DNA of 64,000 nucleotides from Emticicia agri (GTDB lineage Bacteria; Bacteroidota; Bacteroidia; Cytophagales; Spirosomataceae), in NCBI RefSeq assembly GCF_004168285.1, contig NZ_SEWF01000010.1, positions 62,001-126,000 on the forward strand, written 5' to 3'. The position numbers and the translations under genes were made by a program. Under the pieces are notes generated by a model, which saw only the letters and a list, made by a program, of their open reading frames with translations, searched no databases and was not told where the DNA came from. Positions 44,423 to 53,296 of this stretch are shown in pieces (position 1 is the first letter of the stretch; each line of letters begins with the position of its first letter).

Positions 44423-45973
44423 ATGTTTAACCTTTCAACTATTTTAGAGCATCATGCTCGTAACTCAACCGCCAAAGAAGCCCTCATTTTTGCTGATAAA
44501 AGAATTACATTCGGACAATTAGATGCTGTTGCCAACCAGATTGCCAATGGTTTGAAAGCCTTAGGAATCGGGCATGGTGATAAAGTGGCGCTTACCTGTC
44601 CTAATCTGCCTTATTTTCCGATGATTTATTTTGGTATTCTGAAAACAGGTGCCACTGTAGTGCCCCTGAGTGTATTACTGAAACGCAATGAAATTGCCTT
44701 CCACTTGCAGGATTCTGACGCCAAAGCCTATTTCTGTTTTGTAGGTACCCCCGAAATGCCAATGGGACAAGAAGGCCATGCAGGTTTTGAAATGACAGAT
44801 ACCTGTATGGATTTCTTTATAATAACCCCTGCTTTTCCTGATGCCTCCCCAATGGCAGGCACCCAAACGTTAGGAATGTTAATGGCAGGGCAATCACCCA
44901 TATTTCAAAGCCATTTTACTTCTCCTGACGATACAGCAGTCATTATCTATACTTCCGGCACTACAGGCCGCCCGAAAGGTGCAGAACTGACGCATTCTAA
45001 CCTTTTTCTGAATGCTTGCCTGAGTAAAGATTTACAGGATTTAACCTATGATGATAAATCTTTGCTGGTGCTACCGCTTTTCCACATTTTCGGGCAAACG
45101 GTTTGTATGTTAGCCAGTATTTATAAAGGAGCAACCTGTGTATTAGTCCCACGATTTGATGCCGAAATGGTGCTTACCCTTATGCAGAATGAAAAAATAA
45201 CCCATTTTGCAGGCGTACCCACCATGTACTGGGGATTATTAAACTACCCCGATACGCATAAGTTTGACATGGTGGGTATCAAGAATAACCTCAAATTGTG
45301 CATGTCTGGCGGAGCAGCATTACCTGTACAGGTTTTACACGATTTTGAGAAAAAATTTGAGGTAGAAATTCTGGAAGGTTATGGTATGTCTGAAGGTTCT
45401 CCGGTTGTATCATTTAATCACAAAGGCCAGCTTCGCAAGCCAGGTTCAGTAGGTATTCCTGTATGGGGCGTTGAAATATGTATTATGGATGAAAATGGCA
45501 ATCAATTAGGTAATAACGAAAACGGAGAAATCTGTTATAGAGGACATAATGTGATGAAAGGCTACTATAAACGACCTGATGCCACCGCAGAAAGCATTAT
45601 TAACGGCTGGATGCACTCCGGTGACATCGGTTACCGGGACGACGATGGGTTCTATTTTATTGTTGACCGTACCAAAGATATGATAATCAGAGGCGGATAC
45701 AATGTCTATCCACGTGAGATTGAAGAGTTGATGATGCAACATCCTGCCGTTTCTATGGTGGCGGTAATTGGTATTCCACATCAGGAATATGGTGAAGAAA
45801 TAAAGGCCTGTGTGGTGCTGAAACCAAACGCTACTATCACAGAAAAAGAACTTATCAGTTGGACAAAAGACCAGATAGCTTCTTATAAATATCCACGTGT
45901 AATAGAATTTATGAACAGCCTGCCTATGGGTGCCTCAGGGAAGATATTGAAGCGGGAGTTGAGGGTTCAATAA
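44423..45973 (+). CDS. Long-chain fatty acid-CoA ligase (AMP-forming)
   Basis: A 516-aa ANL-superfamily ligase. The P-loop is IIYTSGTTGRPKGAELTH (about 174-191), and EGYGMSE, HSGDIGYRDDDGFYFIVDRTKDMI and RGGYNVYPREIEE follow in order. The C-terminal catalytic Lys is in ASGKILKREL. It activates a fatty acid to acyl-CoA through an acyl-adenylate. Size and the N-terminal region fit medium/long-chain FadD-like enzymes. The exact acid chain is not visible. It is a single gene ending at a bidirectional terminator. Confidence 0.9.
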   Translation: MFNLSTILEHHARNSTAKEALIFADKRITFGQLDAVANQIANGLKALGIGHGDKVALTCPNLPYFPMIYFGILKTGATVVPLSVLLKRNEIAFHLQDSDAKAYFCFVGTPEMPMGQEGHAGFEMTDTCMDFFIITPAFPDASPMAGTQTLGMLMAGQSPIFQSHFTSPDDTAVIIYTSGTTGRPKGAELTHSNLFLNACLSKDLQDLTYDDKSLLVLPLFHIFGQTVCMLASIYKGATCVLVPRFDAEMVLTLMQNEKITHFAGVPTMYWGLLNYPDTHKFDMVGIKNNLKLCMSGGAALPVQVLHDFEKKFEVEILEGYGMSEGSPVVSFNHKGQLRKPGSVGIPVWGVEICIMDENGNQLGNNENGEICYRGHNVMKGYYKRPDATAESIINGWMHSGDIGYRDDDGFYFIVDRTKDMIIRGGYNVYPREIEELMMQHPAVSMVAVIGIPHQEYGEEIKACVVLKPNATITEKELISWTKDQIASYKYPRVIEFMNSLPMGASGKILKRELRVQ

Positions 45974-45994
45974 GGGTTCTATCTCTACGAAAAC

Positions 45995-46032
45995 AAAAAA
46001 GGTCTGAAAGAAATATCTTCCAGACCTTTTAA
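45995..46032. terminator. Bidirectional terminator
   Basis: AAAAGGTCTG (45997-46006) pairs perfectly with CAGACCTTTT (46021-46030). It lies between the convergent ligase and oxidoreductase genes and carries T runs for both. Confidence 0.9.
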
Positions 46033-46049
46033 TTTATCCATACAAGAAA

Positions 46050-47384
46050 TTAGTATTTAAACGGCTTTCCACCTGCTAATACCTCTTGTGTTTTCTCATC
46101 GAAAGTAACTTTCAAACCTGTACGGTATGCAGCGTTTGACATAATGGTTGCAATTGAGTGCGAGTAACCTGCTTCAATTGGCGCATGAGGCGTTTTACGG
46201 CTACGTACACACTCCATCCAGTTTCTGATGTGAGCAAATGTCAATGGGTCTCCACCTGTGTTGGCACCTGCTTCTACTTTCGCTCCTTCTAATTTTATTG
46301 TTGGCAACAAGTTTGCTTGTAAACCCATAGCTTTTGCTTCGCGCTCACGTAAACCACCTGTGGCAGAAATTTCGTTGGTATCTAAGTTAATCATACCACC
46401 GTTTGAGTAGTATAATTCTTTAGTATCTCCTGCGGCATTTGAGAAACGAGAGGTAAATTGTACCTGGAAGCCTGATGACATGTCATTCAATGGACCATAA
46501 TCAAATACTACTGTTAAAGTATCAGCATTGGTTCTGCCATCTTTCCATTGATAAATACCACCATTGGCAACTACCGAACGTGGGTGTGGTAAACCAGAGA
46601 ACCAGTGTACGGTATCAATCTGGTGGCTCATCCATTGGCCAGGAATACCCGACGAATAAGGCCAGAATAAACGGTACTCTAAATATTTACGAGGATCGAA
46701 CGGAACCATCGGACGGTTCATTAAGTAACGTTTCCAGTCTACATCCGACTCTTTCAGATCTTTAGTTAATTCCGGTCTTCTCCAACGTCCCGGTTGGTTT
46801 ACGTTCCACATCAATTCAACCATTACAATCGGGCCAAATTTACCAGATTTAATGAAATCTTCAGCCGCGAAATAGTTTTCACCACTTCTGCGTTGTGAAC
46901 CAATCTGAACAATTTTACCTGATGCTTTTACAGCTTTCAATACCGCACGGTTATCTTCCATGGTTTCAGCCAATGGTTTTTCGGTATAAGTATCGCAACC
47001 AGCTTTTACCGCTTCAATGGTATGCAATGCATGTTGGAAGTCAGCAGTTGAAATAAAAACCGCGTCAACCATTTTCGATGCATAAAGCTCTTCGTTATTA
47101 CGGAAAACTTTTACATCGCTACCTAATTGTTTATCTAAAAAGGCTTTTCCTTCTTCACGGCGGCGATTCCACAAATCTGAAAGGGCAACCATTTCGAAGT
47201 TCATTTCTTTTTGCATGGCTTTGAACGGGCCTACGTGAGAAGCACGGTGGCGGTCAGAGAAACCAACACAGCCCACACGCACACGGTCGTTTGCTCCGAT
47301 GATTTTGCCATAACTTTTTGCCGAAAAACCAGTAGCTGCAGTAGCCAACACTGATTTGATAATAAAATCTCTGCGGGTTGTCAT
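46050..47384 (-). CDS. Gfo/Idh/MocA-family oxidoreductase, exported
   Basis: A 444-aa NAD(P)-dependent sugar oxidoreductase with a Tat-type signal (TTRRDFIIKSVLATAATGFSA). The Rossmann domain (about 32-155) starts at VRVGCVGFSDRHRA and carries the family motif TEKPLAETMED (about 133-143). The substrate domain has GQWMSHQIDTVHWFSG. In sugar utilisation loci such enzymes oxidise C3 of glycosides or related sugars. Here it shares the strand of a SusCD/GH3/DUF1080 locus, which fits a 3-keto-glycoside route. It is separated from those genes by the nuclease gene and repeats. Confidence 0.88.
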   Translation of the reverse strand: MTTRRDFIIKSVLATAATGFSAKSYGKIIGANDRVRVGCVGFSDRHRASHVGPFKAMQKEMNFEMVALSDLWNRRREEGKAFLDKQLGSDVKVFRNNEELYASKMVDAVFISTADFQHALHTIEAVKAGCDTYTEKPLAETMEDNRAVLKAVKASGKIVQIGSQRRSGENYFAAEDFIKSGKFGPIVMVELMWNVNQPGRWRRPELTKDLKESDVDWKRYLMNRPMVPFDPRKYLEYRLFWPYSSGIPGQWMSHQIDTVHWFSGLPHPRSVVANGGIYQWKDGRTNADTLTVVFDYGPLNDMSSGFQVQFTSRFSNAAGDTKELYYSNGGMINLDTNEISATGGLREREAKAMGLQANLLPTIKLEGAKVEAGANTGGDPLTFAHIRNWMECVRSRKTPHAPIEAGYSHSIATIMSNAAYRTGLKVTFDEKTQEVLAGGKPFKY

Positions 47385-47404
47385 AGTTTTATTGGATTGA
47401 ATAA

Positions 47405-48460
47405 TTAATTTGTATCTATATTTTGTAATTCACTAATAAACCAATCATAAATCTCCTGTAATGGCATATCTTTTTTAAATTCTTTCTGTACTCTCAATCC
47501 GGCAACTTCTTCTCCATTTACCCTATTCTCTCCTTTGATTTTAAATTGCCATCCTTTTAATTTACTTTCATCGTAATCTTTACTCCAAAACCAAATTAAT
47601 TGAGATATTTTATCAATTTCACCAAAATCAAATCCTATAAAAGCATTTGTACTATAAGGAAATTTAGTTTTATTGCGGTCGCCTAAAGGAATTGAAAATC
47701 CATAACGTTTATGGTCATCTAACCTTAATTGAGGTGTCCCCACTATGCTAATATAATCAAACTCAACATTTTCTTGTTTCACTCTTTCTAATACTATTTT
47801 TAAATTAGAAAGCATTTCAAAAAATTGGAAAGATACCTTTTCGTCATAATGAATTCTTCCTGTCAAATAACTCATATTCTTTAATTCTAAAAATTCTAAA
47901 AACTCTCCGATTAAACTGTCATTTACCTTTTCCTTCTTTAAAAAATCATGAATCTCATACCACCTAAAGTCTTTAAAGTAAAAGTCGTTTTTTACTTTAT
48001 TCCCAAACTCTTTAAATACCTTAATGTCTTCAGTTGATACTTTTTCGTTGTATTTTGTACAAAATCTTAAGTATTCTTTTTTTGAAGTTTTAAGATTAAT
48101 AAGACAATCATGGTATTTTTTTAACTGACTCTTTTCTTCTTTTTCTCCCGTTTCTCCAATCGTGGCTTCCTTACCTTGAGAACTTTCAACTTTCATTTCA
48201 ATAAAACATATAAAGTTCTCCCCCGTAATTTGAATATCAATTCGACTTTTTGTTTGAACGTCTTTTGGTTCTATTGGGCAAAATTGTGATTTAATTATTA
48301 TAGATTTATCATCTTTTGCTTCTGAAATCTTTAAGAGTTTTTCATTAAAACAAAATTCTCTCAATAAGTCATAATTCTCATCTTTTCCAAGAATATCCAC
48401 TAAAATATCAGTACAATAATCTTCCAATCTATTAGATTGAAGCCTTTCAAAAATATTCAT
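47405..48460 (-). CDS. PD-(D/E)XK nuclease-family protein
   Basis: A 351-aa protein of the PDDEXK_4-like family. The N-terminal RLEDYCTDILVDIL (Glu13) is followed by the nuclease core SRIDIQITGENFICFIEMKVE, with Asp75, Glu88 and Lys90 as the D...ExK triad. The rest is Lys/Glu/Phe-rich without a recognised domain. Its DNA is clearly more AT-rich than its neighbours, and it interrupts a carbohydrate locus next to repeats and a gene scar. Together these suggest horizontal arrival. It may be an orphan defence or selfish nuclease. There is no adjacent methylase or helicase. Confidence 0.75.
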   Translation of the reverse strand: MNIFERLQSNRLEDYCTDILVDILGKDENYDLLREFCFNEKLLKISEAKDDKSIIIKSQFCPIEPKDVQTKSRIDIQITGENFICFIEMKVESSQGKEATIGETGEKEEKSQLKKYHDCLINLKTSKKEYLRFCTKYNEKVSTEDIKVFKEFGNKVKNDFYFKDFRWYEIHDFLKKEKVNDSLIGEFLEFLELKNMSYLTGRIHYDEKVSFQFFEMLSNLKIVLERVKQENVEFDYISIVGTPQLRLDDHKRYGFSIPLGDRNKTKFPYSTNAFIGFDFGEIDKISQLIWFWSKDYDESKLKGWQFKIKGENRVNGEEVAGLRVQKEFKKDMPLQEIYDWFISELQNIDTN

Positions 48461-48502
48461 GAAAATATCTAAATGTCATCTATTTAAGTTAAAGAGATTT
48501 TA

Positions 48503-48670
48503 ATATATCGTCCCTACGGGACTTTGAATTCATTTTTACATTATATACTACCGATATAGCATCCCTACCGGATATTGAAAAATGAATCTCAATGACTTAG
48601 TCCCGTAGGGACGATATATCGGTAGAAAAGAATTAACTCTATTCTGGTATCCCGTAGGGATAATATATTA
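48503..48670. repeat. Cluster of CCCTACGGG palindromic repeats
   Basis: A 21-bp unit with core CGTCCCTACGGGACT (48503-48523) has its exact reverse complement at 48599-48619. The inner flanks (about 48526-48538 and 48576-48587) are also complementary. Two diverged units lie at about 48554-48575 and 48649-48668. Similar TCCCGTAGGGACGATATATC-type repeats are common between Bacteroidota genes. They lie between the nuclease gene and the DUF1080 scar, and 48461-48787 has no intact gene. Confidence 0.8.
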
Positions 48671-48678
48671 TTTTAATT

Positions 48679-48770
48679 TTCTAATCTTCAGATTCTAAAG
48701 ACAGATTATTGCTATGGTTTTGCAACAAAATATGCCTTCATTACCTACTTCAAAACTATCATACTTAGCT
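48679..48770 (-). pseudogene. Remnant of a DUF1080 gene 3' end
   Basis: About 90 bp closely match the 3' end of the double-DUF1080 gene at 50831. TCTAATCTTCAGATTCT is shared exactly, and most bases match through the stretch coding NILLQDHGNNVSFKNLKI there. Here the minus-strand reading gives HILLQNHSNNLSL with a frameshift and stop codons around it, so it cannot be functional. It sits just past the GH3 stop and probably marks a second DUF1080 gene that was deleted, or a duplication breakpoint. Confidence 0.8.
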
Positions 48771-48787
48771 CAAACTATCCTACCAAA

Positions 48788-50809
48788 TTACTTATAATTC
48801 AGTCCATCGCCAAATTTGAACAGCGCATAGTTAGCTTCCATAAATCCTGGTACATCAGATTTGTTGTCTTCTGCTGCTTTCTGTGAAACAGGTGTTGAAA
48901 AAGGCATTTTTCCGGTTGGGTTAAATATGCCTGTAATCACATCTAAAACGGCATCCTGCGTTGTACCAAAAGTAGCTAAAATCGTCTTTGCGTTGCCCTT
49001 ATCAATTTCATCAATTACCCACGGATTGGTATAATTTACTACTACAACAGTTGGTTTAGAATTAATGAGTTCATTGATATGCGGCACATTAATTTTGTTT
49101 TTCGACAGGCTCAAATCTATGGGTTTTCCTTGTGAGGAAAACAGGCCACCACCCGAGGGAATAAGCCAGACTAAAACTACATCTGCCTCATCTTTATTTG
49201 CTACAAATTCAAGGTTCCATCTATTCTCTTTTGGCATATTGACAGAAACAGGATTCTGAGCCTGACCGCCAGGAGCGCCTCCTCTTTCGTAATATGTCTC
49301 AAAATACACCTTTTTCTTTTGTTGAATGGGCAACAGTTGCGCATCATTTCTCAATAAAACGATTGATTTCCGAAACGCTACATCTGCTTTTTTCTGAAAC
49401 TCTGCGTTTCCGACCGTTTTTACTGCTACATCTACATCAACAAATGGATTTTCAAACAAGCCTAATTCAAATTTTTCTCTTAACAAACGAGCAATTGATT
49501 CATCAATTCTTGCTTCTGAAACTAATCCTGTTTTAACAGTTTCGAGCAAAAGAGCCGGGTCTGCTCCTCCCGAGAAAATATCAACACCTGCATCAAGGGC
49601 TTTCTGATAACGTTGCACCACCGTCAGGTTTTCAACACCCCACGGCATCATGTCAATAGGGCCTGTATCAGAGTTGATAATACCTTTAAAGCCTAATTTT
49701 TTACGTAATAAATCCTGAATGATTGCCTTGTTATATGAAAATCCCACTTCTTCCATACTCTTATCTTTCGGAGCCGAATAGTAAGGCATAATGGCCGATG
49801 TACCTGCATTGATAGCGGCAATAAAGGGTTTTACATGATAATCGAACATTCCACCCGGATAATGGGCATATTTACCCCAATCAAAATGTGAATCCTGTCC
49901 GCCAACCTGTGGGCCTCCACCCGGAAAATGTTTGGTGGTCATGGCTACTGAATTTTTACTCAGTTGTTTGCCCTGAAAACCCAAAACAATTTCACGAATC
50001 ATATTAGAAGCTAAATCGGCATCTTCACCAAAAGTGCCTTCAATACGTTGCCAACGGGGTTCGGTTGCCAAATCGGCCATATACATATAGCCTTTTCTCA
50101 AACCTACTGACGACCATTCTTTGGCAGCTATTTCGGCAAACTCTCGTGTTAGTTTCAAATCTCTCATGGCAGCCATACCTAATTCGCCAGGCCACCTTGA
50201 AAAAGCAGTTGCTCCCACACTTAGTCCGATAGCTGCATCAACCGTTATATGATTACGAGGGTTTGACGCAACCACGGCAGGAATTCCCAAACGTGAATTT
50301 TCGCACAAAGCCTGTAAATTATTCGACCACTCAGCTATGGTTTTAGCACTGGTATTGGCTCTCAGAATAAAATGACGAAGATGAAAACCAGTTACACCCT
50401 TAGTTGTACCTGCTGCCGACATCATCGGTACAGGTAATGGCTTACGGGTAAACATATTAATGGGTTGCATCAAATCTTCTTCATTGAAGCCGGAAGAGAT
50501 TTCCCCTCTGGCTGCACCAGCCTGAAATGAGTTATCTCCTGCCAACCGGGTAGTGCTGATAATCATAAAACCTATTTTTTCCTCAAGTGTCATTTGAGCA
50601 ATCAGGTCTTTTATCCTTGTATCAACAGGTAACCGCCAGTCTTCGTATTTATCAAGTTTATTGTTTTTATTCAGGTCTTTAAACTCAAGGTTATTTTCTT
50701 TCAGAACCTTAACTGAGCGATAGCCTAAATCAACCTGTCTGGCTTTTTGAGCAAAGCCATTACTAAATCCTATCATCAATAGTATGATAGAAAGATATTT
50801 TGATTTCAT
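48788..50809 (-). CDS. Secreted glycoside hydrolase family 3 enzyme
   Basis: A 673-aa exported beta-glycosidase (signal peptide MKSKYLSIILLMIGFSNGFAQ). A Ca-binding-like loop DLNKNNKLDKYEDW (45-58) precedes the TIM barrel. KHFPGGG (293-299) and the nucleophile Asp381 in GIINSDTGPID mark the GH3 active site. The C-terminal alpha/beta sandwich starts near 430 (RKSIVLLRND) and is complete, but no fibronectin-III domain follows it. Probably a beta-glucosidase or xylosidase-type enzyme acting in the periplasm. It is 21 bp after the double-DUF1080 gene in the SusCD locus. Confidence 0.9.
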   Translation of the reverse strand: MKSKYLSIILLMIGFSNGFAQKARQVDLGYRSVKVLKENNLEFKDLNKNNKLDKYEDWRLPVDTRIKDLIAQMTLEEKIGFMIISTTRLAGDNSFQAGAARGEISSGFNEEDLMQPINMFTRKPLPVPMMSAAGTTKGVTGFHLRHFILRANTSAKTIAEWSNNLQALCENSRLGIPAVVASNPRNHITVDAAIGLSVGATAFSRWPGELGMAAMRDLKLTREFAEIAAKEWSSVGLRKGYMYMADLATEPRWQRIEGTFGEDADLASNMIREIVLGFQGKQLSKNSVAMTTKHFPGGGPQVGGQDSHFDWGKYAHYPGGMFDYHVKPFIAAINAGTSAIMPYYSAPKDKSMEEVGFSYNKAIIQDLLRKKLGFKGIINSDTGPIDMMPWGVENLTVVQRYQKALDAGVDIFSGGADPALLLETVKTGLVSEARIDESIARLLREKFELGLFENPFVDVDVAVKTVGNAEFQKKADVAFRKSIVLLRNDAQLLPIQQKKKVYFETYYERGGAPGGQAQNPVSVNMPKENRWNLEFVANKDEADVVLVWLIPSGGGLFSSQGKPIDLSLSKNKINVPHINELINSKPTVVVVNYTNPWVIDEIDKGNAKTILATFGTTQDAVLDVITGIFNPTGKMPFSTPVSQKAAEDNKSDVPGFMEANYALFKFGDGLNYK

Positions 50810-50830
50810 ATCATTGTTTAGTTCAGGTTG

Positions 50831-52180
50831 TTAATTCAACTCTCTAATCTTCAGATTCTTGAACGACACATTATTGCCGTGGTCTTGCAAGAGAATATTG
50901 CCTTTATCGCCTGCCCCAAAGTTATTATACTTTGCATATTTGCTTCGGGCTACTAACGCATTAAAAATATTACTTTTTCTTTCGTATTCTAATACCTTAA
51001 AGCCATTCAGCCAGTGTTGCACGATATTGTTGGGGTACACCACCAAACGAGCCTGATTCCAGTCGCCAATTTTGCGTTGGAAGCGTTTATCTAATTTATA
51101 AGAAGGTATCAGGTCATATAAACTGGCTAAAGTACGATTCCCTACTACTCCCTGCTTGGCATCAGGGTGGCGTTCGTCGTCTAATACCTGAAACTCCAGC
51201 CCGATTCCTGATTTTCCACCTGAGTCAAAATCTTCGTTTACAAAGTATTTCAAGCCTGAGTTCGCCCCTTCGGTCAGTTTAAACTCAAAAGTCAGTTCAA
51301 AAGCCCCGAATTGCTGATCTGTTACAATATCATTCCCTGTTTCTGAACCATCAGAAGGGCTTACATTGATTGCACCATCTACTACGCTCCAGTGTTTGTC
51401 AGGCATTTTGGTTTGGTGTACCCCTCTCCAACCTGTAAAATCCTTACCGTTGAAAAGCAATTTAAAGCCTTGTGCCTGTTCTTGTGGCGATAGGTTGTTC
51501 AATAACAGGTTTACCACTGGTGTATTGTCTGTAGGGCTTGGTTTCAGATTATCGGTCTGGATTCTGATGTTTCTCCAACGAATCTGTTTACCTGGTGTAT
51601 CGTTTTTACCAATGGCATGTACTTGTAAAGCAATAAAGCCGCTTGGTGTTACATCGTCAACTAAATACGCTACAGGTACATCATTAACCCATGTACGGAT
51701 AATATTGCCGATCGCTTCAATACGGTATTTATTCCATTGGTCTTTCTTAAAGGCTTTTTGACCTTCAGGATTTGAGTTTGGAATATACAACCAGTCACGG
51801 CGGGCTTCGTCATAAATACCACCCGACCAGGCACGCGCTGATGGGTCAATTTCCATCTGATAACCATGCACCCGTCCATCTTTGTAATCAGCTTTTGACA
51901 AACTACGGAATTGTATGCCTGAGTTCATTGAATTATCGACTTTCAGCTCTAATTCCAAAATGAAATCGCCGTAGTCTTTCTCAGTAGCTAAAAAAGAGTT
52001 GGGGGTATCCGAAACAGTAGTACCTACAATTTCGCCGTTCTCAATGGTATATTTAGCTTTACCATTCAGTTGTTTCCAGCCTTTCAGGTCTTTTCCATTG
52101 AAAAGAGAAGTCCATTTCTGCGCTGTAGCCGTGTAGAAAACCGACTGTACAACCAGAAAAGTTATTAGTATTTTTTTCAT
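50831..52180 (-). CDS. Secreted protein with two DUF1080 domains
   Basis: A 449-aa exported protein (signal peptide MKKILITFLVVQSVFYTATAQ) with two DUF1080 domains, about 24-210 (WTSLFNGKDLKGWKQL, NSGIQFRS) and 235-449 (FKLLFNGKDFTGWRGV, ANSGLKYFVNE). DUF1080 proteins are linked to cleavage of 3-keto-glycosides. The Gfo/Idh/MocA oxidoreductase and sugar isomerase of the locus could supply and use such keto-sugars. A broken copy of its 3' end lies at 48679. Confidence 0.87.
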   Translation of the reverse strand: MKKILITFLVVQSVFYTATAQKWTSLFNGKDLKGWKQLNGKAKYTIENGEIVGTTVSDTPNSFLATEKDYGDFILELELKVDNSMNSGIQFRSLSKADYKDGRVHGYQMEIDPSARAWSGGIYDEARRDWLYIPNSNPEGQKAFKKDQWNKYRIEAIGNIIRTWVNDVPVAYLVDDVTPSGFIALQVHAIGKNDTPGKQIRWRNIRIQTDNLKPSPTDNTPVVNLLLNNLSPQEQAQGFKLLFNGKDFTGWRGVHQTKMPDKHWSVVDGAINVSPSDGSETGNDIVTDQQFGAFELTFEFKLTEGANSGLKYFVNEDFDSGGKSGIGLEFQVLDDERHPDAKQGVVGNRTLASLYDLIPSYKLDKRFQRKIGDWNQARLVVYPNNIVQHWLNGFKVLEYERKSNIFNALVARSKYAKYNNFGAGDKGNILLQDHGNNVSFKNLKIRELN

Positions 52181-52294
52181 TCAGGTATGAATAGGATTGA
52201 ATAATTTTATTCAAAATTACGATTTATGCGCTTATCAGTCTAATACCTATTTGGCTAAAAATTCCTAAAATTTGATAAAATCCTTACCTTTTTA

Positions 52295-53185
52295 TTAGGA
52301 GAATTTAATGTTTATCGACTCTAAGTATTTTTTACTGGTTTGTCCGCTCTCTAAAGCTGTTCTGCCTTTTACAGGTACAGAGTCTAATTCTATCACATTC
52401 CAGCCTTTGAACTTAATTTTTTCTAATGCCTTGAAAATAGCCGGAAAATCTACACGCCCCTGGCCTAATTCTACAAACTGATAGCCCGATTTACTTTCTA
52501 CAGGCTTGGTATCTTTGATATGTGTGGCATGCAGTATGTCTTTATATTTGATAACTGCCTCGGCGGCATTGCCACCACCTTGTGTGTAGTGAGCCACATC
52601 GAGTTCCAGTTTAATATATTTGGTATCCATGCTTGTAGCAACTATTTCTACCTCCTCAGGGGTTTCGCCTAACTGGTGCATGTGGTTATGCCAGGCCGGT
52701 TGCACACCCGTTTCTCCCAAAACCTGTTTGGCTACTTCCGACATATTTTTGGCATATTTTTTCAACTCCTCTGTGGTCGGATTTCTGTCTTTCGGACGAG
52801 AAACGTTTGTAATCTGTAAAGAATTTCCTCCCAGCGCTTTTACAAAACGTGCGTGGTTCAGGTGTGTTTCCAAATCTTTCGAAATATCATCCTGAATGCC
52901 TACGTTTCCGCTCGAAAACATAGCTAATGTCAGACCATTCTGGTCTAATAAGTCTTTTAAGTCTTGTGGTTTGTCTTTAAAAGGTGCGTAGGTATTGGCC
53001 CTTAACTGTATTCCTTTGAAACCCAAAGCGGCAATGTCTTTAATGGCTATCAAATCATTACCATTCCAGGTAATGGCCGAGTAAGCCATTTTGTGTTTAA
53101 TTTTTGCGGTGGCTAAACTTTCAAAAGAAATCAGTGAAGATGCGGTCAGTAGCGACGCCTGAGTGAGGAAGTCTCTGCGGTTCAT
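52295..53185 (-). CDS. Sugar phosphate isomerase/epimerase-like TIM-barrel protein, exported
   Basis: A 296-aa AP_endonuc_2-type TIM barrel with a Tat-like signal (MNRRDFLTQASLLTASSLISFESLATA). Probable metal ligands lie in PAWHNHMHQLG, KLELDVAHYTQGGG, ILHATHIKDTKP and NVIELDSVPV. Exported members of this family act on free or keto sugars rather than sugar phosphates. It lies between SusD and the double-DUF1080 gene on the same strand, 111 bp after SusD with a terminator-like hairpin between, and likely takes part in the same sugar oxidation/isomerisation route. Confidence 0.85.
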   Translation of the reverse strand: MNRRDFLTQASLLTASSLISFESLATAKIKHKMAYSAITWNGNDLIAIKDIAALGFKGIQLRANTYAPFKDKPQDLKDLLDQNGLTLAMFSSGNVGIQDDISKDLETHLNHARFVKALGGNSLQITNVSRPKDRNPTTEELKKYAKNMSEVAKQVLGETGVQPAWHNHMHQLGETPEEVEIVATSMDTKYIKLELDVAHYTQGGGNAAEAVIKYKDILHATHIKDTKPVESKSGYQFVELGQGRVDFPAIFKALEKIKFKGWNVIELDSVPVKGRTALESGQTSKKYLESINIKFS

Positions 53186-53233
53186 GGGGTTGAAAATGTT
53201 TATTATAGATGAATGTTGAATTTACTAAAACTT

Positions 53234-53269
53234 AAAAAGAGAGGACTCCTTGAAATGAAGGAGCCTCTC
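53234..53269 (-). terminator. Terminator-like hairpin after susD
   Basis: On the minus strand, a 12-bp stem (GAGAGG and CTCCTT blocks with their complements, one bulge) has a 6-nt loop and is followed by five T residues. It may give partial termination, keeping SusCD levels above the enzymes downstream. Confidence 0.8.
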
Positions 53270-53296
53270 CCGTGAACTATGATGAAACAAAACTAA

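Noticed and set aside
48503-48670. CRISPR array
   Set aside because: Units are inverted and palindromic rather than regularly spaced direct repeats, and no cas genes are present.
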